A stretch of 64,000 bases of DNA, taken from the NCBI GenBank assembly GCA_944470555.2, contig OX104129.1, positions 50,377,998 to 50,441,997 on the forward strand. Direction: 5' to 3'. Both the position numbers and the translations under genes were made by a program. Positions 11,300 through 23,412 of this stretch are shown in pieces (the stretch's first letter is position 1; every line of letters begins with the position of its first letter). The notes beneath the pieces are model-generated. The model was given only the letters and a program-made list of their open reading frames with translations. It was not told the DNA's origin and searched no databases. Source of the stretch: Heterobilharzia americana (taxonomy: Eukaryota; Platyhelminthes; Trematoda; Strigeidida; Schistosomatidae).

Positions 11300-13830
11300 T
11301 AGCCTCAGAAAAATAGAATCTATTTGAAAATAGTTTTGTGTTATTTGAACTACTTATACAGTATATGAAGTAGTTAAGAGATATATTTAACAAAGTATGA
11401 AATCTTTGCTCGTTATGTACTGAAATGCTCATCGAGAAACAGGGAGTGGTGATCGGTTATCTCCTTCTGGTTTAGAACTCTGGAGAGCTCACTGTCAACC
11501 TCTAAATAGATTATAAGCAAGATTATTAGGACTTTTGATGAAAATGACGCTGATACCTGTTACCAAATTGTAATGAATCACCTTTCTAGTGTTTCATTCA
11601 GTGTTCTGAATGATTTTCTAATTTTTACTAATTAACTCCAGTTTAACCCACCTCCTAAAAGCTACCTAATTAGAGGATGACACTTAGTGATTACAAGTAA
11701 CAACAGACAAACAGAGTGAGATTCACAAGGTTATGTTAGAGGACAAAATATGTCAGGAATCTGTTTATTAACACAAAAGGGATCACATGAAATTTTAATA
11801 AACCACTGTTCTAAAAACATTCAGAATTTTGAATCTGCGTAAATGGTAAGTATTGATCAGCATGGTTAAAACTAACTGAAGACGCATAAAAGTGAAATAT
11901 TATCTTGTTGCAGACAGACGGTAAAACAATATTTATTAGAATGTTAGACTATTAGTGACAGTCATTTAGACATTTAGTTCAAGTCACCGAGACTTAATAC
12001 TTTTCCTGTCTTTAAATTTCGCTCTTAGTTTTCAGTTAGTTCTCTGGTCAACCTATACTAGAATGCAGAATTTTACCTTATCCATTTATTGCTGACGAAG
12101 ATCTTGAAGCAGGAACCGTAGTACACTGAAATGAACTGATGAAAAACAAGCAAAAGAGGACTGTTGTAAAGTGTTTTCACACGCTGAAATACAGATAGGC
12201 GTCTATCATCTTCTATCAGGCAAATATTTTTTGAGAATATCTGAGCTGAAGGACAAGGCATCACGTCACAGTAGTAAGAAGTCCACACCAAAGAAGAAAA
12301 TGAAAAGGATTACTTGAACTCTTTCCACTAACATAGTATAGCCTAATAACATAGTGATTAGAAGTGAAAAAACGATAACTTGATCATCTTAAAAAGAATT
12401 TACCAATAATAAACTTAGCATTTCCAAGACCACGTAGCCGTTTTGATGACTATCTGGCTTTATTCCCTTGAACCTTACCCGAACGGTTTACAGGAAAAAA
12501 CCGATGGTTACCAGTATCTCGACAAAAATCTACATATTCAAACTGGTCACAGAATTGACGTCAGTAAGTTCGCCATTACTTAAAGTTCGTGTGAACCCAT
12601 ACGACATTTACACAAACAGATATTCTTGACAAAATGAATTCAATACATTTTCACTGGACGTTCAGGAATATCTATGACCACTTAGAATTCAAACAAATAT
12701 ACGACTCTCCACAAGTGATCTGAGCAAGCATAAAGGACAACCACTAATTATTCATACTTGCTGAATATCCACGAGTTCAAGACCAAGGAAGAATACAAAT
12801 GGCTAGCCAGGTGTAAATGGGATATTCGATAAATCTTTCCAAGAAACTGAGATATGTGATTCGAGAATCAAGAATGAGTGACGCAACGTGGCACGACAAC
12901 GAGTGGATACTTGATTGTCGACCTTTAACCTAAAATATTTGTTGAAACTATAAAAATCAGTATCAATGTTAAATATCATCGACCCTTAGTTTCTTGATTT
13001 CAAAGAAATTCTTTCTTTCTACGCGATTATCAGTGAAAATCATGCTTGATTAAAATAAAGACATAAATGTTGGGGATGCTAAATCCTAAGAATTGAATGT
13101 TTAGTGTTCATTTTCGAGAAAATCACCTCTCAGAAATTCGAATTCATCGTTTACACAGCCTTTTCACGCCTCATGTGTACTGTTTACTTTTAATGACACT
13201 TAATTTTTACTTCTTATTCTTTCGTTTTTTAATGTTAATTCGTCTGTCCATCCCAACAGCATTTCCCGTTATGTATAAACCAATGGCCTACGCCCGTATA
13301 GAAGTACATATTCCAGTTAAGGTAAACTTCGTCAATCCAACGCTGTCTTCTTGTTTGTGCTAACCGAACGAGTGATTGAGAATCGTATTTTAGTTTCATA
13401 GAATCTATTATGACTACAAATCTTAACAATAAAAAATCAACACCAACACATTTCCCTACTACCAAGGAGTATTATATGTCTTGCTGTTTCAAAAAAAATA
13501 AAGATATTGGTGTAGATTTATGCGTTAGACTGAAACATTTCATCACTGTTCAAAATTTAGACTAGTCTGAGCTTACTTTAATTCAGCAACTTATACCCCT
13601 AAGTTGACCAAACGTTAGTGTTAAGAATGCAAAGAAAAAATCATAATCATGTTGATTCTATGTCCACACAGACGAAATCAATCCAGAAACTCACACACAA
13701 GTGCATCACTTCAAGTTGCCGCGCTTTACAATACTATACAAAGAACAGATAAAGAGAAAAACAAAGAGATAAAAGTAGGAGAAGATATGTGACAGAGTAA
13801 ACCGTTTGAAGATAAACGTTAGAGCAAATA
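11300..13830. other. Unassigned stretch
   Basis: AT-rich, with no recognisable coding exon, retroelement domain or repeat family seen on either strand. Confidence 0.4.
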
Positions 13831-13835
13831 TTCAA

Positions 13836-16800
13836 GCTTTCCCAGTGCACGCCCAATCTATCTCCATTTTCTTCTGCATATTTGTTGAGTAATAGGTTCT
13901 TGGCTGGTTCGTTCCCAGAGTTCCTCCTTGATTATTCTTTCTGGCCATCTAGTCTTCAGTATCGAGAGAGCGTAGGCAGGCAGATGTTGATGAATGTCTG
14001 TAGTTTGTTGGAAATACTTTTCGTGACACGCCAAGTTTCTGAACCATATAGCAGCACTGACTTGACATTGGTGTTGGAAATCCAGATCTTGCTTTTCGTG
14101 CTGAGTGCAGGAGATCTCCACACTGATTTCAGATTAATGAAAGCCTATGTTGCTTCTCCGATCCCGGTTTTGACACCCTCACCTGTGCCGCTGTCGCTTG
14201 TAGTTGAAACGATGATGCCTAGGTAGGTGGAAGAGACTACTTCCTTTAGGTTTCTCCCATTGATGGTGATTGGTGCCTCTTGTTGTTGATGCTGTTGTTG
14301 GTTGAGTATCATCATCACCTCCGTCTTCTCTACGTTCACTTGAAGTCCCATCTTCGCTGCCTCTTCTGTCAACTCGTTAGTTTTCGCCTATAGATCTTCG
14401 AGTTTGTGCTACAAGACATTAGATATAAATCATCATAGGGGTGAAATCCAAATCTTCTAGCGTCTTCTCATCGGTCAAATACCGTATGCCCCACTTCTTG
14501 CTACTCATGGTTTGTTGCATAATCCAGTCCACCACAATCAGGAAGATCATCTTACTCCTGTCTTCACTTCAAAGGCATCACTGAGCTTTCCATTGTGGAT
14601 CACTTGGCATGTGGCCTTTCCACATAGCTGTTGAATGAGGTTGATAAAGGTTTGTGTCCCTAAAACCGTAATGTTGAAGCAGCTGCCTGTCAAATTATTT
14701 CCCGGTCGACACTGTCGACGGCCTTTTCAAAATCGATGAGGTTGAGGTAGAGAGTTGACTGCCATTCTATACTCTGTTCTATGATGATGCGTTGCGTTGC
14801 GTTGCAATTTGATCCGCACATGATTTGTTCTTCAACCAGCCAGACAGCCAGCCTGTTCAGGTTGTAATTTTGAATCCAGAGCATCTGTCAGTCTGTCCAG
14901 CAAGATGCGGCATAATATTTTGCTTGAGGGTGGACAGGAGTGAAGCATGATTCCGAGCCAGTTCTTGGAAACACTTAGGTCTCCTTTCTCTGTGAGTCTG
15001 ACAAGGTAGTCCTTCTTCTATCTGGCAGGTACCTTCCCTTCCTTCCTCCCAAACCTTCTGCGATAGTGGTGTAAGCATGTCCGCTGTTGTCTCTGCGTCA
15101 GTTTTCAGTGCTTCTGTCGGAATTCCATTTGGTCCTGCTGGTTTGACGGATTTCAGAAGTTTTATGGCATTCAGGACTTCGGTTTTTATCGGAGGGCCTG
15201 TGTTCCACTTGTAGTTCTGCCGTTGTTGGTGGTATTTCTGAACGAGTTGCCAGGTGGTGGTGGTGGTCGGTTCAAGAGTTTTTTGAAGTGGTCAGCTGAT
15301 CGTTTCTCCTCTTCGGTAACTAGGTTTCCTTCACTATCTCTCACTGATTTCATCTGAGTTGATCTCTCTTCAGATGGTAACATGGTTATTTGACATAATG
15401 TTGTGAGGTTTCTGTCCCTCCTATCAGCAGCCTGTTCTGCTTCACTTGGCAGCGTGTCATAGAAGTGTATTTCGTCTTTGCGCTCACTCTTCTTCACTTC
15501 TTTGTCCAGTGTGGTGTTTTATAGGTTTCACCCAGTTCCTCTATTCGTTGTTCATCATTGCACTGCACTGGTTTATTATCTGTTTCACCATCACTATCAT
15601 CCTCTCCCTCCTCTATCGGCTTCCGTGTATCCGTCGAAATCCATTCCTTCTCTTACTTCTTCTTCCCTCCTAGCATGGTTATGTAGGTTTCCTTCCACAT
15701 CCTCTTCAAAGAGTTTCCTCGGTGATGCTGCTTAGTATCTCTCTTTTTTTTCTGATAGCTGACTGACGTGAAGACGTTCTTTGAAGTTTCGTCCTACAGT
15801 TCAGTTTCGGTTCTGGGTATTCAACTTGAACTGTGGTTTATCACCAACTTCTTTGAAAGCCTTCAACTTCATTTTGAAGGAAGGTTCCTTGCACTAGAAA
15901 GTGAGTGAGTGGTGTGAACCTACATCTGCTCCCCTTCTTCATCTGATCTCCTGTCCAGAAGTCTGCGTCTCCACTTTCTTCACATTGACATGAAGTCAAT
16001 CTGATTTTCAGTGTGTCTATCCAGTGAAATGAAATCCATGTCGCTTTGTGAATATCCTTGTGTTTGTACACACCACCTCCAATCACTAAATCACTGGATG
16101 TGCAGAAGTCTGTAGACAGTTCTCCATTCTCATTCATCATTTCACCGGGTGCTTCTATACCCATGATTGGTTCTCTTCCTATGTTGTCTACTCCCAGTTT
16201 GGCATTCATTTCACCCCACCCATGAGAATTTTGATGTCGCCTTCTGGAGTGGAGTGTTCTCCAGTACTGATTGCAGTTGCCTGTAGAATTAATTCCTCCT
16301 TCTTCACTTGATCTGCATTATTTGTAGGTGCGTAGCATTGTATGATTGTGACTTTCCTTCCCTTTGAGTTAAACCTTGCTGTCATGATCCTGCAGGAGGA
16401 GACTTGTTCCCACTGCATGAGATAGAGCCCTCGATGCTCTTGGATATATCATGATAGCCACCCCAAAACTCAGTATGCTGGTGGTTGTCGTCTGGATGAT
16501 GATACAGGAGTAGATTATTGACTTTTCAGTTAACAGTTTGGAGAATCCACTTCCATTCTATCTGCAGATTCCTCTCAGATTCCTAGCACTTCCATGCCAT
16601 ACCTCTTCATCTCTTCTGCAATCTGGGCAGCCTTGCCACGTTCAAACATTCTTCGGACATTCCATGTCCCTATTCTCATTCTCGCTTTCATCGAGGGAGA
16701 GAAAACACATCGACCGACTGGCCCCCGGAGGCTTTTACCAACCGGCGTCATTTCGTCTCTCCAATTCCAGCGAGGAATAAGTTTGTTTTTATTTCCTATA

Positions 16801-16932
16801 TTTTGTTTGTGCTTTGAAGTTTCTTTAGCGATTGAATTTGCTTTATGGGGTAGAGTTGCTAGCCCTATGTCCAACCTTTCTTCTTTATCTGGGCTTAGAC
16901 CGGCTAGTAACTAGTGAACTAGTTAGCCATGC
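13836..16932 (-). mobile_element. RTE/SR2-like LINE, young defective copy 2 (endonuclease + RT, 3'-truncated)
   Basis: This is the most complete RTE copy. Read on the minus strand from about 16.93 kb it contains: the start of the APE-type endonuclease, MRIGTWNVRRMFERGKAAQ (16.67 kb); endonuclease body blocks NAKLGVDNIGREPIMG and KDIHKATWISFHW (16.2-16.0 kb); an inter-domain frame (15497-15186) with SEGNLVTEEEKRSADHFKKL and a proline run; RT start MLTPLSQKVWEEG (15.08 kb); LIDFEKAVDSVDREII (14.7 kb); and YDDL, VNVEKTEVM and SVLLYGSETWRVTKS. The GDFNAK endonuclease motif is altered (GGVK-MNAK). RT motif QGCLLSP is missing through a short deletion near 14550, and frames are broken several times. 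The element stops at about 13836 in the middle of the RKWRWIG block, so the normal 3' end is absent, which is atypical for LINE insertion. Confidence 0.9.
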
Positions 16933-16936
16933 GAGG

Positions 16937-16937
<1 letters not shown>

Positions 16938-17006
<69 letters not shown>
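16938..17006. repeat. (TA)n microsatellite
   Basis: About 34 uninterrupted TA dinucleotides directly abut the 5' end of RTE copy 2. This is a likely length-polymorphic site and could extrude a cruciform. Confidence 0.95.
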
Positions 17007-17007
<1 letters not shown>

Positions 17008-17519
17008 GATCTTTTCCCTAAATGAAAGAAGAACAATCGAAAGGATCAAGCTTGATTAAGAAGCATAGCCACAAAGAAAGATCGAGCTTGAAAAATTCCG
17101 TCCTTGATGAAATAAATAGTTATAGGCTGAAAAAAATACAGCATATAAACGGACTAATGTAGTCTACAATTTTTGATGACTGATAGAAAGATAATTTATC
17201 TACGCAAAAAAATGAACGAAATATTGCAGATTGAGAAGTGAGAATAAAAGAAATTATTGCTCGAAATCAAAGTTTTTCAATATATTTACAGTCATATTGT
17301 TATCGTGTAAATTTGAGGGGCTAAATAGTGGAATGGAAAAGATTAAGAGAGTGCAGTTTATGTGTTGCTCACGTGACCTCAAGGTTGAAATTAAATTGGT
17401 TTAAATTTAAATCAATTTGGCAATGTTGAAACTGTGACAATCAGTTGTAGAAAAGAGGAAATATTCGAAGAGTGTACGTATAAAACCTACCATGAAAGCT
17501 GGAGGCCAACACTCACAAC

Positions 17520-18340
17520 CATTAGAATAAAAATGGGTTGAGTTGAATTGTTTTATTGACCACTGCTTCTGTGAACTTAAGTAAATGAATATCAGAGTAA
17601 AACTTGCGCACTGTGGCAGAATGTAATTCCACTTTTATTGATTTATTAGATTTGTCACACAGTGTAACAGTATTGTTTACTGGATTACGTTTCGGACATA
17701 ATTTATTGTCCTCAGTCATATCAAGATAACTACACAACTTTGAACTATCCTATATATAGTCCTAATTTTCTCGTCTCTTTGTGAGATGGGCAGTAAAATT
17801 TTCCATTTATCCGGAACAGGTGCTGAGTCATCCCTATTGCATGTGTTAGGTGTTGATTCGATAAACAAAGATTCAGTTATCAATCTCTCCCTCCACCCTG
17901 TTATGTTAGTTTTAAGAATTTTCACCCTGTCCCATCCTATTGTGTGGTTGTGTGTAATTGCATGCATAGCTATGGCTGAGCTTTTTTCTAGATTCCTTAC
18001 CTTACTAGGATCTACCAATTTTGACCTAGCTATGTTTTTATGTTCCGATAGCCTAATTGATCCTGGTCGACTACTCTGACCTGTGTATTTGACCTCGCAA
18101 TCTTTGCAAGAGATTTGGTAAACTGAGTTATTCTGCTTAATTGGGTCAATAGGATCTTTTAATTTACAAAGCTTATTTCGAAGTGAGTTTGTAGGTTTAA
18201 ATGCCACTATAATCCCAGTCTTATTGAGAATCCTACGTAGTGTTTCTGAGGTGCCTTCTTTGTATGGTAATACTGTGGTTTTGAATTCTCTATTCACAGT
18301 ATTGCTGCTACTATTATTAACAATTTATTTGGAACATGTT
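17520..18340 (-). mobile_element. Penelope-like element, C-terminal GIY-YIG endonuclease, 193-codon open frame
   Basis: An uninterrupted minus-strand frame (18297-17716) carries the endonuclease end of a Penelope-like retroelement. It starts with the linker typical before the domain (LRRILNKTGIIVAFKPTNSL, CKLKDP). The GIY-YIG module follows as VYQISCKDCEVKYTGQ, with the CxxC pair, then the conserved basic/His block SIRLSEHK, HAITHNHTIGW, and ERLITESLFIES with the catalytic-type glutamate. The second half of the signature is YTG rather than YIG. Downstream, 17716-17522 holds a 3' UTR-like stretch. The RT domain is not present just upstream, so this is a 5'-truncated copy. It has the best-preserved endonuclease of the five PLE relics here. 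Confidence 0.88.
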
Positions 18341-18344
18341 CACG

Positions 18345-20180
18345 AAATTGAGTTCCAGTCTTCCACTTTGCATATATCACGGAACGTACACGTGCATTGG
18401 TAGATACAATGTGAGCTGACGATAGCCGGATATCTATCAACTTTTAAGTGCTGTAAGGAACGCTTTGTTCTGCACATGGACAATAATTAAGCTTCAGGGA
18501 AGGTGGTTCTCTCAGCAGTTCCTATTTTACTGTTTACTCCAGTCAGTAACATAGGGAGAAATGTTTCTTCTCAGAAATGACGAAATTAGGATGTGTCCCC
18601 AAAAATTTCGTTTTGGCTTTATCGACAAATTTCTGAGCATAAACATTTTATTTCATACATATAGTTTGATAATAAAAAACTGGCAAAAAAATGTTATCCA
18701 CCTCTCTAAGAATCTAACTTCTATAAAATCTCGGGGATTCCAAACACTTACGCTGTACATCCATGGTCAAATTAAAACACTATTAAGAATATACCAGTTA
18801 ACTGAAATCACAAAACCTGGCTCTTCTGAAGATTTGTAACAATGTCCACGCGGCTTTTTTGATCTGGTGAGTCTAGGTAGATTCTACAGTCATGAGGTGA
18901 GTACTGATGTAGGAAAACTCGTAACAGTTTCTTTGTTATAACAGCAGACTGATGAAGCTATGAGCCTAAGACTTCGAAATCCACCCGCAACGCTTAGTGT
19001 CCATGTCATTCAAAGCCACATCATCTCACATATACAGTACACCCAAAGGTTAGTCATACAATTTTCTATCCCCCCCCCCAACCTCTGTACAATAGAGGAC
19101 AAATGCTCAGTTACCTTTTTTCGTGTCTAAACCATGTATATATGCAACTGAATTATACACTCACATCATACCATGAATCACAAAAATGGAATAACAAGTT
19201 TTACACATCGAAAACTGTAATTGCTTATTTTTAACGCCTATTCATTTCCGATCCATAAATAACACAAGAATAACTAAGACGTGTAAATAAAGCTCTTGAG
19301 TTAAACAGTACGGTGATACTATAAGTCTTAAGCAAGATATCTTTTAAACCTAATAATATAATATGACCAATAATACTTTTCTGAAATTTCTCTTTTTTTC
19401 GGTCAGTACACTAGAAGTCACCACTCAGTATATTTCAGTTCAACAATAAATAATTCGGCATCAAATCAGTTAACAAGGTATTCGACAGTACTAAGCATTC
19501 GAACATCTGTTGAGGTTATTTGCTCCTAACACAATATTCAAGTACTAATAACTTCAACTGGAACAAATAAAATGCAATAAGAAAAGAATACCGGTGGAAA
19601 TATGCAGTTTTTACTATATGAGTAAACGACAAAAAACTTCGCGACACATGCACAATTTTGGTTTGTTGCATTCGTATCTGATCACGAACTCATGTCTTAG
19701 GAATCGGTATGCCGCGGAGGAAGCAGCATTACTGTGGCACCGCTGGTTATGCAAGGGAAACACGTTACTGCTATCACACTTCCGTATAGTCAGTAGTACG
19801 ACTTCACCTTCGGAACCCCCCCCCCCCATCATAGGGAACCAGCTCACACTATAGTAGTAACTGCTTTCTGTCTGAATACTATCCAACAAATCTTTCTGAC
19901 TTGATAGGACCTCCAGAGAAGATGAGTTCCAGCAGAATAGCTCGTTGGGACATTATGATAAAACAAATCGGACTACCAAGTCAAGGTAACAGCTATCGGT
20001 CGACTGCGACACATGTGTATATATTCAATGATTTTGACCACCAAACTGTGAAAGGTGGCGTACTGAAAGTAGCGTCAACAAATGAAAGTGTGACCTTGAA
20101 AACAGTAGGGCAACGATCGACTACCATGGTGTAGCAAAACAAAACGGTAACAATAAATCCAACTTCATGCCTCGATATTT
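18345..20180. other. Unassigned stretch with poly-C runs
   Basis: No gene was recognised. Homopolymer C runs lie at about 19071-19079 and 19817-19827. Remaining frames are short and featureless. Confidence 0.4.
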
Positions 20181-20185
20181 TGAAC

Positions 20186-20240
20186 TCATCAGCTGACGAG
20201 TCCCACGGACGGAACGCGCGTCCTGGATTCCTGTGCTAGC
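20186..20240 (+). ncRNA. Hammerhead ribozyme-like motif (Sm-alpha type)
   Basis: Stem I 5' ...CATCAG, core CTGACGA, stem II GTCC/GGAC with a short CAC loop, then GGAA where GAAA is required. The palindromic stem III ACGC/GCGT, a GTC cleavage triplet ending at 20222, and CTGGATTCC follow. The A13 to G change should impair catalysis. It lacks an obvious tRNA-like head upstream, so it is a partial unit. Confidence 0.75.
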
Positions 20241-20951
20241 CACAACCAACTTAATTGCCATAATTAAATCAATACATTGTCACATCTGGTATATGACACA
20301 AATAACTTCGGTAAATACACATCTTGCATCAATCATACCGGATAGGAATAAAAACAGTACGTTAGATTTATTAGTAAGACAATCATTTGAAATTTAATTC
20401 TCTAAGCAGTATGAAATGTGTACACTTCAGTAAACTCCTAAAGTATGAATCTAATATTTTAATCACACCCAATAACCTAGAAACTGGGTTCAAAATATGA
20501 AGCACTTTTGATTGAGGAATCACCATTGAGAACATAATCAACTAATTCTTATGAGCAAATCATAAACGCAATCATTTGAAAAAACTTCAAAACATGATAG
20601 ATAATTCAACCAGTGATTTCATTCAATCATCCAATGAACTTTATAAAACATTTCAGCTGAAGAGTTGACGACCATGTGATCAAAGATTATTTTATAACCC
20701 AAGAAATATTGTTCAATCACATTTACGGACCTAATTCCTTCATAAATTCCATTTAATTCATAACAAAACAAATGTAGGGTGTGAAAGTATAGCAGGTATT
20801 TAGCAAGCAATGTAAGTGAAAAAACTCTCTTCACAACCCTTCATAAGCGAAAGTATACCTGTGCAGTCAATCAGTCATAGATAAAACGGGGGAAGACGTT
20901 TTAGGTATTCATCAGGGACTGATATCAGTTGGAGGAACGCCGGAAACCTGG

Positions 20952-21001
20952 GAACACTGGTCAGCCATTTTGTGCAAGTATGGGACTTCTTAGCAGTGCC
21001 C
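20952..21001 (-). ncRNA. Hammerhead ribozyme-like motif (alpha2, degenerate)
   Basis: Read on the minus strand: stem I GCACTG with CAGTGT (one G-U), core CTAAGAA (two changes), stem II GTCC..GCAC weakened, and AAAA in place of GAAA. The shape persists but catalysis is not expected. Confidence 0.6.
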
Positions 21002-21317
21002 ACTCAGGACCCCGCCCCACCACGGATCGAGCCCAGCTTCTTACCACTGAGCCACTGAGTCGGGATCCAGTGGTTCATAGTTCCAACTCCTGTCAGTTCA
21101 CGACATAGCGCGACCATCATCCAGTGTCATCGTTAAATATTCATCCTCACGTCCACCAGGCTCGCCACATCGGTCACGACTTCATATTGGAACTTTAAGA
21201 ATCACATCTCAAAGCTAGTCACCAATGAGTACTAGATCAATTCACTTTGAGGTTTTCGGAGGACTTAGTGACTTTCTAAGTTGGTATTCATCATGGACTG
21301 ACAATGGAAACCTGGGA

Positions 21318-21366
21318 GCACTGGACAGCTGTTCCTTCCTAGTATGGGACTTCTCAGCGGTGTGCA
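21318..21366 (-). ncRNA. Hammerhead ribozyme-like motif (alpha2)
   Basis: Minus strand: CTGAGAA core (one change at G8), stem II GTCC/GGAA weakened, GGAAC instead of CGAAA, perfect palindromic stem III ACAG/CTGT, GTC triplet, and CAGTGC stem I 3' arm. Confidence 0.65.
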
Positions 21367-22689
21367 TTCATGACCCCACCAGGGATCGAACACAGGACTT
21401 TCAGGTTTCACCGTGAACACGTTAACCATTCAGCCACTAGGTCGGATTTCAATGGTCTACAATTTCCTACTTCTGTCGATCCTCAATATAGCCCAACTAT
21501 CATACATCCCATACCAGCATAAACTAGTGTCTAATGCTCGCAGTTTTTCAATGGTTCTTCTACCTGATGTCAGTCTGTGATGAATACTACCTCAAAATTA
21601 AAATCTTCATTAGCCTTAAAATACATCATTTCATCATCATGAAAATAGAAGATAGAGGAAATGATTATCAAAGAAACTTTCTGAATGTTTCTAACACGGC
21701 AATTATACAAAAGCGAAGATTTAGGTGTTAGACGTAGCTCATTTTAGCCACGTACCTTATGTTAAACTGTTGTTTATAGAAAACCAAACTACTTAACTTT
21801 GTGATGGTTCACAAATAAACGACACTGGAAATCCATGCCTATTCGTCACTGACGAAGACAGAAAAGGCTAGAAAATGTTTCCAAAACAGGAAACATGGAA
21901 AGCTTCAGTAGGAAACAAGGAATGATAAATGAAAGTGACTTTTTGTAATAACCTATAATTGGTCCACTGTACAAACACATTTTAACTACACAGTACCAAC
22001 TTTTAAGGTACAGGGGTGGAAAGCGTGACGTAGATTTACGAAGCAGCATTTACCAACACCAATTGGTGTTTTATAATTGATTTTTCCAACTATAGATAAA
22101 ATATAATCTTACACATGAAGTATATTCTTCTTAAAGTTTGGTTAGCAAAAAGGCGTGAATAACATCTGTAAGGGTTTTATTCAAACAGCTGACTACATCA
22201 ATACACAGAAAAAGCCATCATATCATAAAAAGGTGTCTGGAATTTAGACCAATTGAAACCAATGATTATTTAGTAAAAATGAATACAAAAGAATGTGACA
22301 TCTTCCGATTCTTTTTAAGCTACTCAGGAGACTTAAACTAAGTCGCTGTTCCAATACTACTATATTTATCCAAAACAGTAGTGGTGTTCTCAGGCATTTT
22401 TATTCAGAAACAAAAGTGAAAATAGTTAGTAAAGTTTCCATGCGTTCGATTTTCTCTGATTACTATTCAACTGCAATTCGTGTATTCTCATGCTCATAAA
22501 ATGAAACCCATGTAGTTGACACACGCTTTTAGAAGACTATCTTCGGTGAAATTTGTCATGCAAATAGTTAATTTTGAGTCGTAGGTGTACACCTGAGACA
22601 GAAGCTAAATCAGTCAATGAGAATGAAATAATAATTAAGAGGTTTCGAGAATCGACTGCTCAAACATCATTATGAGAGCACAAACTTGG

Positions 22690-23195
22690 TACAGCATAAA
22701 GAAATGTGCCACAAAAGTGGTATAACGATATTATGAAAACATAAAGTCAGGGGAAGTGGAAAAAAGAACCATAGGAATAGAAAGATTAGAAAAGCAGTCC
22801 AGTAAAATACATTCAAAACAAAACATTCACTTCTTCTCAGCAGCAGAAGATAAAAAGAAGCTACAGCATGCCCGTCACTGGTTTTGACTCTGAGCCATAT
22901 ATGATAACGTTTCAAGCCACTGAGTTACGTGATTTCTGGGCCCCCTCCCAGGTAGTTGTGATGCACCAATTTTCTCACACATTTTGCAAAGTTTGCGAGG
23001 TAAGACAACATCCATTATGTTTGACCCAACTGGTAACAGACTAGTACCTCAATGACTGTCATATAAATTACGTAAACCCTTTTTAAAGATGGGCCTAATG
23101 ATGGCCTCGTTGCGGAAGGATGGAAAATTCCCAGTCGCCCGAACCTTCTCAAGCAATCTAGTCAGTCGCTTGACTATAGTCGACGGAACCCCATG
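22690..23195 (-). mobile_element. LINE-A relic with large internal deletion
   Basis: The minus strand from about 23.19 kb reads NEAIIRPIFKKGLRN and LLPVGSNIMDVVLP, the N-terminal RT part. It then passes directly (near 22.98 kb) to GRGPRNHVTQWLETLSYMAQ, the extreme C-terminus. The catalytic RT core between these two blocks is missing. A T-rich 3' UTR follows down to about 22.69 kb. Compare QWLETLGVMAQNRC at the left end of the window. Confidence 0.75.
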
Positions 23196-23412
23196 ATCCA
23201 GTTTTTAACTTCTGTCAATCCGCGATACGGCGTGAATATCATCCAAGGCATTTAGTTGGCATCCGCCTCACTTCCGACCGCTGAGGAGTCTCATTTTGGG
23301 ACGAAACAGCTTTTCAATGCTCACAGGTTTTCAACGCTTCTCCAACTGATATCAGTCCGTGACGAGTACTACATCAAAACTAAGATCTTTATTAACCTCA
23401 AAATGACGTTTA
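23195..23412 (+). repeat. alpha2 hammerhead SINE copy (5' head damaged)
   Basis: A relic of the upstream block (CTTCTGTCAATCCGCGATACGG) is fused to the hammerhead block and the full 3' end CCAACTGATATCAGTCCGTGA. The tRNA-like head is missing. It directly abuts the LINE-A relic. Confidence 0.7.
23274..23323 (+). ncRNA. Hammerhead ribozyme-like motif (alpha2, catalytic core intact)
   Basis: The core CTGAGGA and GAAA are both consensus (CUGANGA ... GAAA). Stem II GTCTC/GGGAC pairs over 5 bp with an ATTTT loop. The cleavage-type triplet is TTC. Stem I (CGACCG with AATGCTC) is poorly paired, and stem III (ACAG/CTTT) is partly broken, so activity would need other pairing. This is the only alpha2 copy with all core bases present. 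Confidence 0.75.

Larger units (their letters stand above)
20900..21505 (-). repeat. alpha2 hammerhead repeat, head-to-tail dimer
   Basis: Two minus-strand units lie about 370 bp apart. Each has the 3' end (GGTATTCATCA, at about 20907 and 21282), the hammerhead block, and the tRNA-like head. The right unit's head is well preserved: box A CCTAGTGGCTGAATGGTTAA (about 21425-21444) and box B GTGTTCGATCCC (21382-21393). The left unit has GGGATCCAGT and CACGGATCGAGCC relics. Tandem spacing of this kind is how the schistosome Sm-alpha satellite family is organised. Confidence 0.8.

Noticed and set aside
16832..17059. Open frame running through the TA repeat (IYIYIY...)
   Set aside because: It is produced by the microsatellite, not by a gene.
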